Positions 22,832 through 29,593 of a stretch of 30,183 nucleotides of DNA are shown piece by piece. Both the position numbers and the translations under genes were made by a program. The stretch covers positions 1 to 30,183 of the forward strand of contig JAGRAY010000003.1 of NCBI GenBank assembly GCA_020434375.1, in the 5' to 3' direction. Position 1 is the first letter of the stretch. Each line of letters begins with the position of its first letter. The notes below the pieces were generated by a model, which made no database searches, had not been told where the DNA came from, and saw nothing but the letters and a program-made list of their open reading frames with translations. The DNA comes from Bdellovibrionales bacterium. GTDB taxonomy: Bacteria > Bdellovibrionota_G > JALEGL01 > JAGRAY01.

Positions 22832-23302
22832 TCAGTCAACAATGTCCAGACCGTGGACAACAGTTCTCTTTTGTTTTTCTGATCGAATCATCAATTGGTG
22901 AATTGCTTCAAAAACAGTTTGATATTGCATATCAACCTTCTTCTCAAGTTCAACCAATTTTTTAGCCAATTCAGTATGTGATGAAAAAATCGCTCGCAAT
23001 CGCACAAATACTCGAATAATTTCGACGTTTACCAAAGCAGCTTGTTTGCTTTTAGGCACACTTGAAAGCATGGCAACGCCTTGTTCGGTGAAGGCATAAG
23101 GAGTGTATCTACCACCACCTCTCGTTTTTGAGGTCACAAACTGTGACTTCAAAATTTCAAACTCTTTGTCAGAAAGTTGAAACATAAAGTCTTTTGGAAA
23201 TCGATCCAAATTACGCTTGACTGCCTGGACAAGGGCTTTTGTCGATGCACCATAAAGCACAGCTAAATCTTGATCCAAGATAACTTTGTGTTGAAGTAGC
23301 AA
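22832..23302 (-). CDS. ORF6N (KilA-N-like) domain protein, start disrupted by a stop codon
   Basis: The open frame encodes 156 residues: an ORF6N domain (VILDQDLAVLYG, RNLDRFPKDFMFQLS, YAFTEQGVAMLSSV) and a C-terminal coiled-coil tail (LAKKLVELEKKVDMQYQTVF). ORF6N domains are DNA-binding modules common in phages and mobile elements. The family's usual N-terminus continues upstream in the same frame (LPERIEKSIT) to an ATG at 23356 preceded by GGGAG, but codon 5 is TAA (23342-23344). Only TTG at 23302 remains as a start after that stop. It is therefore either a recent nonsense mutant or is made at low level from TTG. Confidence 0.8.
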   Translation of the reverse strand: MLLQHKVILDQDLAVLYGASTKALVQAVKRNLDRFPKDFMFQLSDKEFEILKSQFVTSKTRGGGRYTPYAFTEQGVAMLSSVPKSKQAALVNVEIIRVFVRLRAIFSSHTELAKKLVELEKKVDMQYQTVFEAIHQLMIRSEKQKRTVVHGLDIVD

Positions 23303-23434
23303 AGTTATGGATTTTTCGATTCGCTCAGGAAGAGTAAGGTCTTAACTTATTTCCATTTTTCTCCCAGGTATTGTGATTTGATATCCCAAAATTGAACATC
23401 AAATCCATGTGTCACCATCCAGAAATATATGATA

Positions 23435-23468
23435 GACGGTTCGCAACTTATCCCCTAGGGGGAGCTAT
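23435..23468 (+). repeat. tRNA-Asn-3'-end-like repeat R6
   Basis: GACGGTTCGCAACTTATCCC then CTAGGGGGAGCTAT. The similarity to tRNA-Asn continues past the tRNA end: both go on with TAACACTT after the CCAT/CTAT position. Confidence 0.7.
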
Positions 23469-23487
23469 CTAACACTTAGCCTTGCGT

Positions 23488-23531
23488 TTGAGCTTAGCCT
23501 ATCGAGAGGTAAGCCCCATTATCAAGCTCAA
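23488..23531. repeat. Hairpin behind R6
   Basis: TTGAGCTT (23488-23495) and AAGCTCAA (23524-23531) are perfect inverses; CTTAGCCT and AGGTAAG form an inner imperfect stem. The right arm ends 1 bp before the stop codon of the intact S23-type gene. Confidence 0.75.
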
Positions 23532-23532
23532 C

Positions 23533-23946
23533 CTAACCTTTGTTTTGCTTCTCAGCCCAACGAAGTAACCCCGAAAGCATTCTTCCAATACTTTGCATAT
23601 CTTCTTTTAAATCTTTGCTTGTTTTAAATTCTGCATCTGAAACAACCTCCACCACATCTAGGATTGCCACGCATTCAAACAAAGACCCCTTGGCAATTCT
23701 CCAAAAATTAGATTTATCTCTCAGACTATAACACGAAACGCCTTGTGCGAGATTAAGCACAACGCTGGTTGAAGCTCGTTTAAGCAGATCAGAAAGTTTG
23801 GCATCTTGATACCTGCTAAGCTCTTTCGCAATTTCAAACGTCTCTTTCGTCAAGAGAAGGCATTTTCGATAAACCTCCCAATTTTGAAACTCGAAGAGTT
23901 CGGTTTTCGGTTTATCTGTGTTTATTTTGCTTTGTGATGGCTGCAT
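23533..23946 (-). CDS. Four-helix-bundle protein (S23/23S rRNA intervening-sequence protein family)
   Basis: A 137-residue cytosolic helical protein of the S23/IVP family, the type first seen encoded in intervening sequences of 23S rRNA and structurally related to Avd of diversity-generating retroelements. It has FQNWEVYRKCLLLTKETFEI, then LLKRASTSVVLNLAQG, SLFECVAILDVVEVV and a final helix IGRMLSGLLRWAEK. AAAGGAG before the ATG at 23946 is a strong ribosome-binding site, so upstream extension of the frame is not real. The only intact S23 gene in the window; two remnants lie at 12335 and 21753, each in the same position behind a tRNA-like repeat and hairpin. It may bind nucleic acid or a structured RNA; function unknown. 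Confidence 0.9.
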   Translation of the reverse strand: MQPSQSKINTDKPKTELFEFQNWEVYRKCLLLTKETFEIAKELSRYQDAKLSDLLKRASTSVVLNLAQGVSCYSLRDKSNFWRIAKGSLFECVAILDVVEVVSDAEFKTSKDLKEDMQSIGRMLSGLLRWAEKQNKG

Positions 23947-24207
23947 AGCTTCTCCTTTTAAAAATACATAAAACACATGCATATTTTGAACCACCAACTA
24001 GCTATTAAAACTTAGACTCTAAAATAAATGAGGTTACGGCGTACGGCCCTCGATTCTACGATTTGAAATGATTGGCTTCAAGCCCATAAAGAACCCTTAT
24101 TCATAGTGACCAATATCATTCTGTGATTAAATATTTTAATCGAAATAAATCAAAAAATATCTTCACTGTATTATCCAGGAATCAATGGCGTTCGTGCGAT
24201 CTCCATT

Positions 24208-25188
24208 TTGCTAGTGTTATTTGCACACTTGTGCGGCACTATGTACTTTTTACCGACGTCTTTTGCTATTGCTTTTGGTGATCTAGGAAACTTTGGCGTT
24301 CGAATTTTTTTTGTTATTTCTGGATTTTTAATCACAAGCCTTCTTTTAAACGAATACAAAAACACCGGACAAATTTCGTTGTACAACTTTTACATGCGTC
24401 GACTGCTTCGCATATTTCCCGCATTTTACTTTTTTATAGCTTTTTTGGCTCTTTGGTCATTTTATCGATTCATTGAACTCAACACCAATGACTTATGGTT
24501 TGCGGTTACTTATATGTCTAATTACCATAGAAATGGTTCTTGGTATGTAGGTCATCTTTGGTCTTTGGCTGTAGAGGAACAGTTCTATATTTTATGGCCT
24601 TTAGTCCTCGTGTTGGGAGGACCTACAAAAGGAAAGATATTTATTGTTTTGGCAGTTCTTCTCGGGCCTGCATTTCGGATTATCGCATGGAAATATTTTC
24701 CCAATTGGAGAGGATTCTCTGGAAAAACTTTTCCCACAATATTTGACGCTATCGCCACAGGTTGTCTGCTCGCTTACGTTCGGATCTATTTACACCAATA
24801 TAAAGGCTACTTAAAGTTTCAAAGGTCGTACTTCTTTGCTTTAATTCCCCTTCTAGCGATTTTTGGATTGATGACCTCTACTAAATTTTATGGCATATCG
24901 AGCCATCTTCGAGAAAGTGCTATCAATATTGCGATCGCTTTGTGTATCGATCGTGCCGTCAGCATTTCGGACGGATTCGTGAGCCATATTTTGAATTCCA
25001 AGCTATTTGAGAAGATTGGAATCTTGAGTTACTCGCTTTATTTGTGGCAACAGATATTTTTGAATCGTAACTCGACTCACTGGGTTGCTCGATTTCCAAT
25101 AAATATTATCTTGACCGTCTTGGCCGCCATTTTGTCATATAAATTGATCGAAGTAAGATTTCTAAAACAAAAGAATCGCTACCGATAA
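24208..25188 (+). CDS. Acyltransferase family (OafA/YrhL-like) membrane protein
   Basis: At least 326 residues of a multi-helix inner-membrane O-acyltransferase (acyltransferase 3 family). Typical marks are FFVISGFLITSLLL, the RRLLRIFPAFY motif, and HLWSLAVEEQFYILWPL containing the conserved SVE-like Glu pair. The catalytic His of the first helix is in LFAHLCGT. The conserved start of the family (YYPGINGVRAISILLV) lies upstream in the same frame from about 24166, but between 24127 and the TTG at 24208 there is no ATG, GTG or TTG; CTG at 24166 is possible. Such enzymes modify lipopolysaccharide or other surface glycans. Confidence 0.9.
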   Translation: MLVLFAHLCGTMYFLPTSFAIAFGDLGNFGVRIFFVISGFLITSLLLNEYKNTGQISLYNFYMRRLLRIFPAFYFFIAFLALWSFYRFIELNTNDLWFAVTYMSNYHRNGSWYVGHLWSLAVEEQFYILWPLVLVLGGPTKGKIFIVLAVLLGPAFRIIAWKYFPNWRGFSGKTFPTIFDAIATGCLLAYVRIYLHQYKGYLKFQRSYFFALIPLLAIFGLMTSTKFYGISSHLRESAINIAIALCIDRAVSISDGFVSHILNSKLFEKIGILSYSLYLWQQIFLNRNSTHWVARFPINIILTVLAAILSYKLIEVRFLKQKNRYR

Positions 25189-25415
25189 TTGTCTCCAGAC
25201 ATAAGCCTGAATACATACTTTTGCGCCTTCGCTGACCGAAGAGAATCGCGAAACGTACGCCTGGTTCGCAAATCTCATTGTTTTTTGAAAATGCTGGGCA
25301 AAGTAGGTTCCAGGGATAAATTGACTGTTTCTAGCTTGGGGACTGCCCTGAAACGCCCATCTTCGTCGTTGTCGCTCTCTCGCCATCCTGTCGTCGACAG
25401 GCCCCTTGCGCAAAT

Positions 25416-25739
25416 TCAAGCGACATATAAAAGAATGAAAAGCATGGACATGCCAAAAATAAGCGTTACAAACACGCTTCTTACCTTGTAGCACAAGAGC
25501 GTTGAGAAAATGCAAACAACCAATCGTTCTTTGCCCAATAGAAACTCTACAGAGCCCTGATGAAAAACAACTGCCGGGCCAATGAGAGCTGGAAATACTG
25601 CTGCAGGAATCATCGCAAGCACTGGCTTAAGCTTTTCAGGAATACCAATATATTCGAGAAGAAAAATAAAACTAGCGCGCATACTAAAAGTCACTGCTCC
25701 TAAACCTAAGCAGACGATCCAAAAATAGGTCTTATCCAT
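25416..25739 (-). CDS. azlD: AzlD-family subunit of branched-chain amino acid exporter
   Basis: A 107-residue protein with four hydrophobic helices, the small partner of AzlC. The conserved segment AVTFSMRASFIFLLEYIGIP is followed by MIPAAVFPALIGPAVVF. The frame extends to 25787, but the ATG at 25739 gives the usual length and overlaps the AzlC stop by 8 bp. Together the two form an exporter for branched-chain amino acids or analogues in the inner membrane. Confidence 0.9.
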   Translation of the reverse strand: MDKTYFWIVCLGLGAVTFSMRASFIFLLEYIGIPEKLKPVLAMIPAAVFPALIGPAVVFHQGSVEFLLGKERLVVCIFSTLLCYKVRSVFVTLIFGMSMLFILLYVA

Positions 25740-26439
25740 GTGATCGCCGCAATCGCCACTGTGACATACGTTGAATAACCATTCCAATAGCGAGTGAGCT
25801 TAATGCCGCAACGATGAGACCTAGCTTATATGGCATCGCGTGGCTAAAAGTGGAAATGATAAAAGAACTGAGTGCAACAATTATAACGACTTTGTTTTTT
25901 AAGGTGGGTACAACCAGCGCCAAAAAAGTTAAGGGTACGCCAAAGTCCAAAGACATATTGCCCAAGGCCGCACTTCCAAAAATATAGCCTGCCAATGTAC
26001 TCAATTGCCACGCAACCCACATTGCTGCTCCTGCACCAGTGTAGTAGATTATTTTGTCAGCTTTTGTGTAGGTTGATCGTTCAAATTCCAAATTAGAAAT
26101 TGCATATGCTTGGTCTGTTAAAAGGTAACTTACAAAGAACTTGTGCAAGAGTCCTAATTTTTGGGTGTGAGGTGCCACGGATGCGCTGTACATAAGATGC
26201 CTCAAATTAATACAAGCACCCGTAAAAATAACAACGACAGCGGGAATATGATGATTAATAAGGTCAAGTGCCACCAATTGCGAAGCACCAGCAAAGACGA
26301 AGACATTCAAACCAAGCAACTCATAAAATTCTAAATGAGAGCTAGAAGCAAGCGTTCCCATAATAAGACCAAAGGGCAAAACGCCAGGAACTAATGAAAA
26401 CGCCGCTTGAACACCCTTAAAAAACACATATTTGCTCAT
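25732..26439 (-). CDS. azlC: AzlC-family subunit of branched-chain amino acid exporter
   Basis: A 235-residue membrane protein with the AzlC/YgaZ pattern: SLVPGVLPFGLIMGTLASSS, VFAGASQLVALDLI, the INLRHLMYSAS motif, and SYLLTDQAYAIS. GAGG 9 bp before the ATG serves as ribosome-binding site. It is the large subunit, with AzlD overlapping at the 3' end. No adjacent Lrp or AzlB-type regulator is visible. Confidence 0.94.
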   Translation of the reverse strand: MSKYVFFKGVQAAFSLVPGVLPFGLIMGTLASSSHLEFYELLGLNVFVFAGASQLVALDLINHHIPAVVVIFTGACINLRHLMYSASVAPHTQKLGLLHKFFVSYLLTDQAYAISNLEFERSTYTKADKIIYYTGAGAAMWVAWQLSTLAGYIFGSAALGNMSLDFGVPLTFLALVVPTLKNKVVIIVALSSFIISTFSHAMPYKLGLIVAALSSLAIGMVIQRMSQWRLRRSHG

Positions 26440-26776
26440 TTATTTAACCTCATTGACGAACGTCGCCGTACTTTTATCGTTCAATTATTATCTCGCTTGC
26501 CTACGCTACTGTGTCCTTTTTTTCAAACTACACCTAAAAAGGGACCGCATAATACTCACTAATTATCAAAACGCGCTTATATCTTATAAAACTTTTGTGG
26601 AAAAAAAATCGTCGGCACTCTCCGACAAATATGAGCGAATGATAAATTTAGATGAATATATTAACTACATACAAGAACACGTAAATGAACTAATCCATAC
26701 AACAGATAACGATGAGTTTTACAACTCTGTCATTTTGGGAGACTACTGTGATATTCAAGATGTGACTCCCCAGTAA
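26432..26776 (+). CDS. Small protein of unknown function, doubtful
   Basis: Open frame of 114 codons from a TTG that overlaps the start of azlC on the other strand. The N-terminal third is hydrophobic; the rest is hydrophilic and looks protein-like (KYERMINLDEYINYIQEHVN). No ribosome-binding site and no family recognised. If real, the true start may be further inside. A GGAGGG/CCCTCC hairpin without T-run follows at 26804-26827. Confidence 0.35.
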   Translation: MLIYLTSLTNVAVLLSFNYYLACLRYCVLFFKLHLKRDRIILTNYQNALISYKTFVEKKSSALSDKYERMINLDEYINYIQEHVNELIHTTDNDEFYNSVILGDYCDIQDVTPQ

Positions 26777-26829
26777 AATTCATCTTACTCAAGGTAAAGC
26801 CATGGAGGGGGCGCTGCGAAACCCTCCTA

Positions 26830-26858
26830 TTGACATACACCATAGTGCTTGTTAAAAA
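26830..26858 (+). promoter_or_regulatory. Putative promoter of broken secreted-protein gene
   Basis: TTGACA (26830-26835), 17-bp spacer, TAAAAA (26853-26858). The predicted start of transcription falls at about the ATG at 26865, so the message would be nearly leaderless. The -10 is weak. Confidence 0.45.
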
Positions 26859-26864
26859 TTTTTG

Positions 26865-27135
26865 ATGAAAGCATCAAACATCGTTTTTATCTTGCTTACA
26901 CCCATATTATTGCCCTATTCACCAAAAGTAGCTCCTTCTTTGAAATTTAATCAACAAGTTCAATCAAGCCGAGTACCGCTTAATTGTTGCGGTGGATAAC
27001 CGCATTAAAAATGATCAAAAACTCAATCAACGACGCGCAATAACAGGAGCTGGTGGTATTATAGGATTTGGAAATTTTTCGATTGAATCACAGCCCGAAG
27101 GAAAATCGAAAATAATTGTTCAGGTCTCTAGATGA
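26865..27135 (+). pseudogene. Frameshifted small secreted protein
   Basis: ATG at 26865 opens a frame with a signal peptide (ASNIVFILLTPILLPYSPKV) that ends at a TAA near 26991-26999. A different frame covers the same stretch and continues to a TGA at 27133-27135 with protein-like sequence (FNQAEYRLIVAVDNRIKND, then RRAITGAGGIIGFGNFSIES). A single 1-bp frameshift between about 26945 and 26995 would join them into one exported protein of about 90 residues. No family recognised. The interval 27136-27199 shows nothing. Confidence 0.5.
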
Positions 27136-27199
27136 CCATAAGCAGTGATTGACTTTTATCGAGCTTTCCGTCGAATAAAAAGGTCTCGTGTCCCCGTAT

Positions 27200-27832
27200 T
27201 TACCAATAGAGTGAATAAAGCAATATAGCTCCCGTCATCATGGGCAAAGTGAATAGTAGTAAAAACCCTGCTATAAGTATTTGCGCTTGTTTTTTTGTAA
27301 AGCCAGCCGCCGACTGACAATAAAAATACAACACATACATATAAGCAAAGGTTCCAGTTAGACCCAAAATGGGAACGAATCTTGACACAATCATGCTAAA
27401 CACGGAGACAATGCTAAGTATTGATGCCAAAAGAATAGTTCGATAAAGACCTGGGTCCTTCGACATTAGCATTAGTAACGCATTCGTTAAGGCGCCAAAA
27501 ATAAATATGCTTATAAATGAAGCTATCGCGCCAGATATCACTGAAGTTGCTCCCGGTAAAAATCCAAGAGGCATTGCGAAAGCGCCTGAGACAAGACCTA
27601 CTCCTATACTAGACGTAAACGCATAAGCTATGGGCACTTGCCAATCTCCGCTGATAGGTAGATTGTTTGTGGTTTTCAGTGGTGCCCTAAAAAGATCGAC
27701 AAGCAATTGTGGCCATTTTCTTAAGCTAATTCGAGCGGTAGTCTGAAAATCTGTAAAATTGAAACCAGAGTGCTCATCATCCATATTTGACCGAGTATTG
27801 AATTTTGCATTTGCGTTCGAACTTTGATTCAT
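27200..27832 (-). CDS. YIP1-family membrane protein
   Basis: A 210-residue protein with a soluble Asn/Ser-rich N-terminus (about 65 residues) and five hydrophobic helices. The region RAPLKTTNNLPISGDWQVPI leading into the first helix, and ALTNALLMLMSKDPGLYRTI, LGLTGTFAYMYVLYFYCQS later, fit the YIP1/DUF1282 superfamily. Role unknown in bacteria. GGAGC 5 bp before the ATG. Divergent from the GST gene across a 229-bp gap in which I see no other feature. Confidence 0.75.
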   Translation of the reverse strand: MNQSSNANAKFNTRSNMDDEHSGFNFTDFQTTARISLRKWPQLLVDLFRAPLKTTNNLPISGDWQVPIAYAFTSSIGVGLVSGAFAMPLGFLPGATSVISGAIASFISIFIFGALTNALLMLMSKDPGLYRTILLASILSIVSVFSMIVSRFVPILGLTGTFAYMYVLYFYCQSAAGFTKKQAQILIAGFLLLFTLPMMTGAILLYSLYW

Positions 27833-28061
27833 GGTGCTCCTTTACTTAAAGACAGTTTATTTAAAATAAAGCAAAAAGCCTGCCAACGGAGAGGTCGCGA
27901 TTTTATTAGGATAGGTAGTGAACCTAGTGAGTAACCGCGATCGAATTTCAAACGACTATTCGGAGATTCGGTCTCTTAATATCTCGGTCAAATAGCTTGC
28001 AGAGCTTTACTCAATTCAATACTCTCGCAGAGTCTGTTGGGAGTTTTATATGGAGGATCAC

Positions 28062-28685
28062 ATGTATCAATTGATGGGCTTTGCCACACAAAACACAATG
28101 AAAGTGCTTTACGTTTTAGAGGAACTTGGCGTGAAATATGAGTTTAAGATGATTGATCTCATGAAGGGCGAAAATAAGAGCCCTGAGTTTTTGAAATGGA
28201 CCCCTGTGGGCAAAGTTCCTGTTTTGCTTCATGGGGACGATTCTCTTTTTGAGTCGGGAGCTATTTGCCGCTATGTGGCCAACGTTGAAAATTCACCTCT
28301 ATACCCTGAAAATAAATTGGAGCGTGCAAAAGTGGATCAATGGATGGATTTTTTTAGTTGCCACTTGGGTCGATGGCTTTCTTCACTTTACTATGAACTC
28401 GTCATAAAACCTAAGAGTGGTCGGGGATCAACTAATCAAGATAACTGCACGGAGGCGCGTGGTTTTTGCCAACAACAGTTGGCCATTGTTGAAAAATGGT
28501 TATCAAGCAATTCGTACTTGGTAGGCAATTCACTTACAATTGCTGATTTGTTTGCATTTGCTTACCTTGAACAACATCGGTCGATTGATCTTTCTTTGAA
28601 AGACTATCCTCATATTTTGAACTGGTACGCACGTATTGATCAACGGGAAAGTGTCAAAAAGGCGCGAAAAATCTTGGCCCTGTAA
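28062..28685 (+). CDS. Glutathione S-transferase family protein
   Basis: A GST of about 207 residues: N-terminal thioredoxin-fold domain (LMGFATQNTMKVLYVLEELG, then GKVPVLLHGDDSLFESGAIC, the glutathione-contact motif) and an all-helical C-terminal domain (YLVGNSLTIADLFAFAYL). The likely active residue is the Asn/Thr/Ser-type position in ATQNT, not a Cys. Two starts are possible: ATG at 28050 after GGGAG, and ATG at 28062 after GGAGG with 5-bp spacing. I prefer the latter because it matches the usual N-terminal length. It differs strongly from the GST at 20045. Confidence 0.93.
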   Translation: MYQLMGFATQNTMKVLYVLEELGVKYEFKMIDLMKGENKSPEFLKWTPVGKVPVLLHGDDSLFESGAICRYVANVENSPLYPENKLERAKVDQWMDFFSCHLGRWLSSLYYELVIKPKSGRGSTNQDNCTEARGFCQQQLAIVEKWLSSNSYLVGNSLTIADLFAFAYLEQHRSIDLSLKDYPHILNWYARIDQRESVKKARKILAL

Positions 28686-28769
28686 GGCGCATCGACTTTT
28701 TTAAAAAAAGATGATTTATTTGCAATAATGGTATGATGCGGTTGGCAATTAACGCTAAAAGGAGCAGAC

Positions 28770-28880
28770 ATGGCCAACAAAGATCAAAAAAATAAAGCAA
28801 AAACAAACAAACCCAAGCTTTCGATTCAAGATAAAAAGAAAAAGAAGCTTGAAAAAATGAAAAATAAAGACAGTTTTTAA
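28770..28880 (+). CDS. Very basic 36-residue protein
   Basis: ATG after a perfect AAAAGGAG with 6-bp spacing; 36 residues ending at TAA 28878-28880. About half the residues are Lys or Arg-like charges (IQDKKKKKLEKMKNK), with no hydrophobic core. It is followed by a strong terminator at 28907-28936, and a TATGAT lies upstream at about 28732. This makes a self-contained, well-expressed transcription unit. Nucleic-acid or ribosome association is suggested by charge only; no family recognised. Confidence 0.75.
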   Translation: MANKDQKNKAKTNKPKLSIQDKKKKKLEKMKNKDSF

Positions 28881-28906
28881 GCATATCTGAAGTATCAGTA
28901 CCATTA

Positions 28907-28936
28907 AACACCAGCCCTTGGGCTGGTGTTTTTTTT
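28907..28936 (+). terminator. Rho-independent terminator
   Basis: ACACCAGCCC and GGGCTGGTGT form a perfect 10-bp GC-rich stem with a 2-nt TT between the arms, followed by eight T. Ends the transcript of the small basic protein. Confidence 0.95.
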
Positions 28937-29009
28937 GCTAGGTATTAGTCTCTTCAACGTTTGCTTCTAATGTCACTTTGCGATATTAAGTCGCCCGTGG
29001 GCGGAAAAC

Positions 29010-29525
29010 TTGATTTCAACTATTAAAAGATATGGTTTTGTAATTCTATTGTGTTCAACATTAGGTGTGGCACAAAGTAGTAACTTTGTTTGGGGTAAAC
29101 TTAGTGAAACTGAAGGCATGTTAGAAAGAATCACAAACCGCACTGAAACTGTTTTATGTAACTATGACCTTCACAGCTGCCGCGCCAGTTATGTTATTTC
29201 AACAGAGAGTTATCAGGCGTATAATAAAAATGCCACTGTATCAATTACATGTGAAGGTTCTTTGCGCCATCAAGACAATCTAACTGTCACCAAAATCGGT
29301 ATTGCCTTATTTTCTTTTGATTTAAATAGATATGAATATGGTGCCATTCCCAAGGCAATCTTTTCGAAAAAGCAGGCAATCCAAATATTTGATTCCATTT
29401 CGGAGTTGTTGAAAGATTTAACGAACCTCACATATTCGAAGGGCAATGCTCGTCATCCCAATAGCGGAGTAGACGATGGTCGTCGAAGCTTTGAACGTGA
29501 CGATTTTCTTGGCAAAGGGGCGTAG
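29010..29525 (+). CDS. Secreted protein of unknown function
   Basis: A 171-residue protein with an N-terminal signal peptide (IKRYGFVILLCSTLGVAQSS), predicted cleavage after the Ala-Gln region near residue 22. The mature part contains three cysteines at the start (LCNYDLHSCRAS) and later ITCEGS, then a hydrophilic, charged C-terminus (DDGRRSFERDD). No family recognised. The start is TTG after GGCGGAAAAC. It is convergent with the SpoIIAA-like gene. Confidence 0.65.
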   Translation: MISTIKRYGFVILLCSTLGVAQSSNFVWGKLSETEGMLERITNRTETVLCNYDLHSCRASYVISTESYQAYNKNATVSITCEGSLRHQDNLTVTKIGIALFSFDLNRYEYGAIPKAIFSKKQAIQIFDSISELLKDLTNLTYSKGNARHPNSGVDDGRRSFERDDFLGKGA

Positions 29526-29566
29526 AGTAGTTTTTCTTAAGGTTTTGCCAAGAGTTCCTTTGGTTA

Positions 29567-29591
29567 AAAAACTGCTTTGTTTGTAGTTTTT
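29567..29591. terminator. Possible weak bidirectional terminator
   Basis: AAAAACT (29567-29573) and AGTTTTT (29585-29591) are inverse and lie between two convergent genes. AT-only stem, so weak. Confidence 0.3.
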
Positions 29592-29593
29592 GA

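Noticed and set aside
12236..23468. CRISPR array
   Set aside because: Repeats are degenerate, 0.7-3.5 kb apart and separated by genes; no uniform spacers.
23533..23946. Avd subunit of a diversity-generating retroelement
   Set aside because: The protein belongs to the same structural group, but no reverse transcriptase, template repeat or variable repeat is present nearby.
25162..25515. 117-codon minus-strand gene overlapping azlD
   Set aside because: It overlaps the azlD 3' end and has no ribosome-binding site; the opposite strand is open too. Kept only as an observation.
26804..26827. GGAGGG/CCCTCC hairpin as terminator
   Set aside because: No T-run follows and the stem is only 6 bp with a 12-nt loop.
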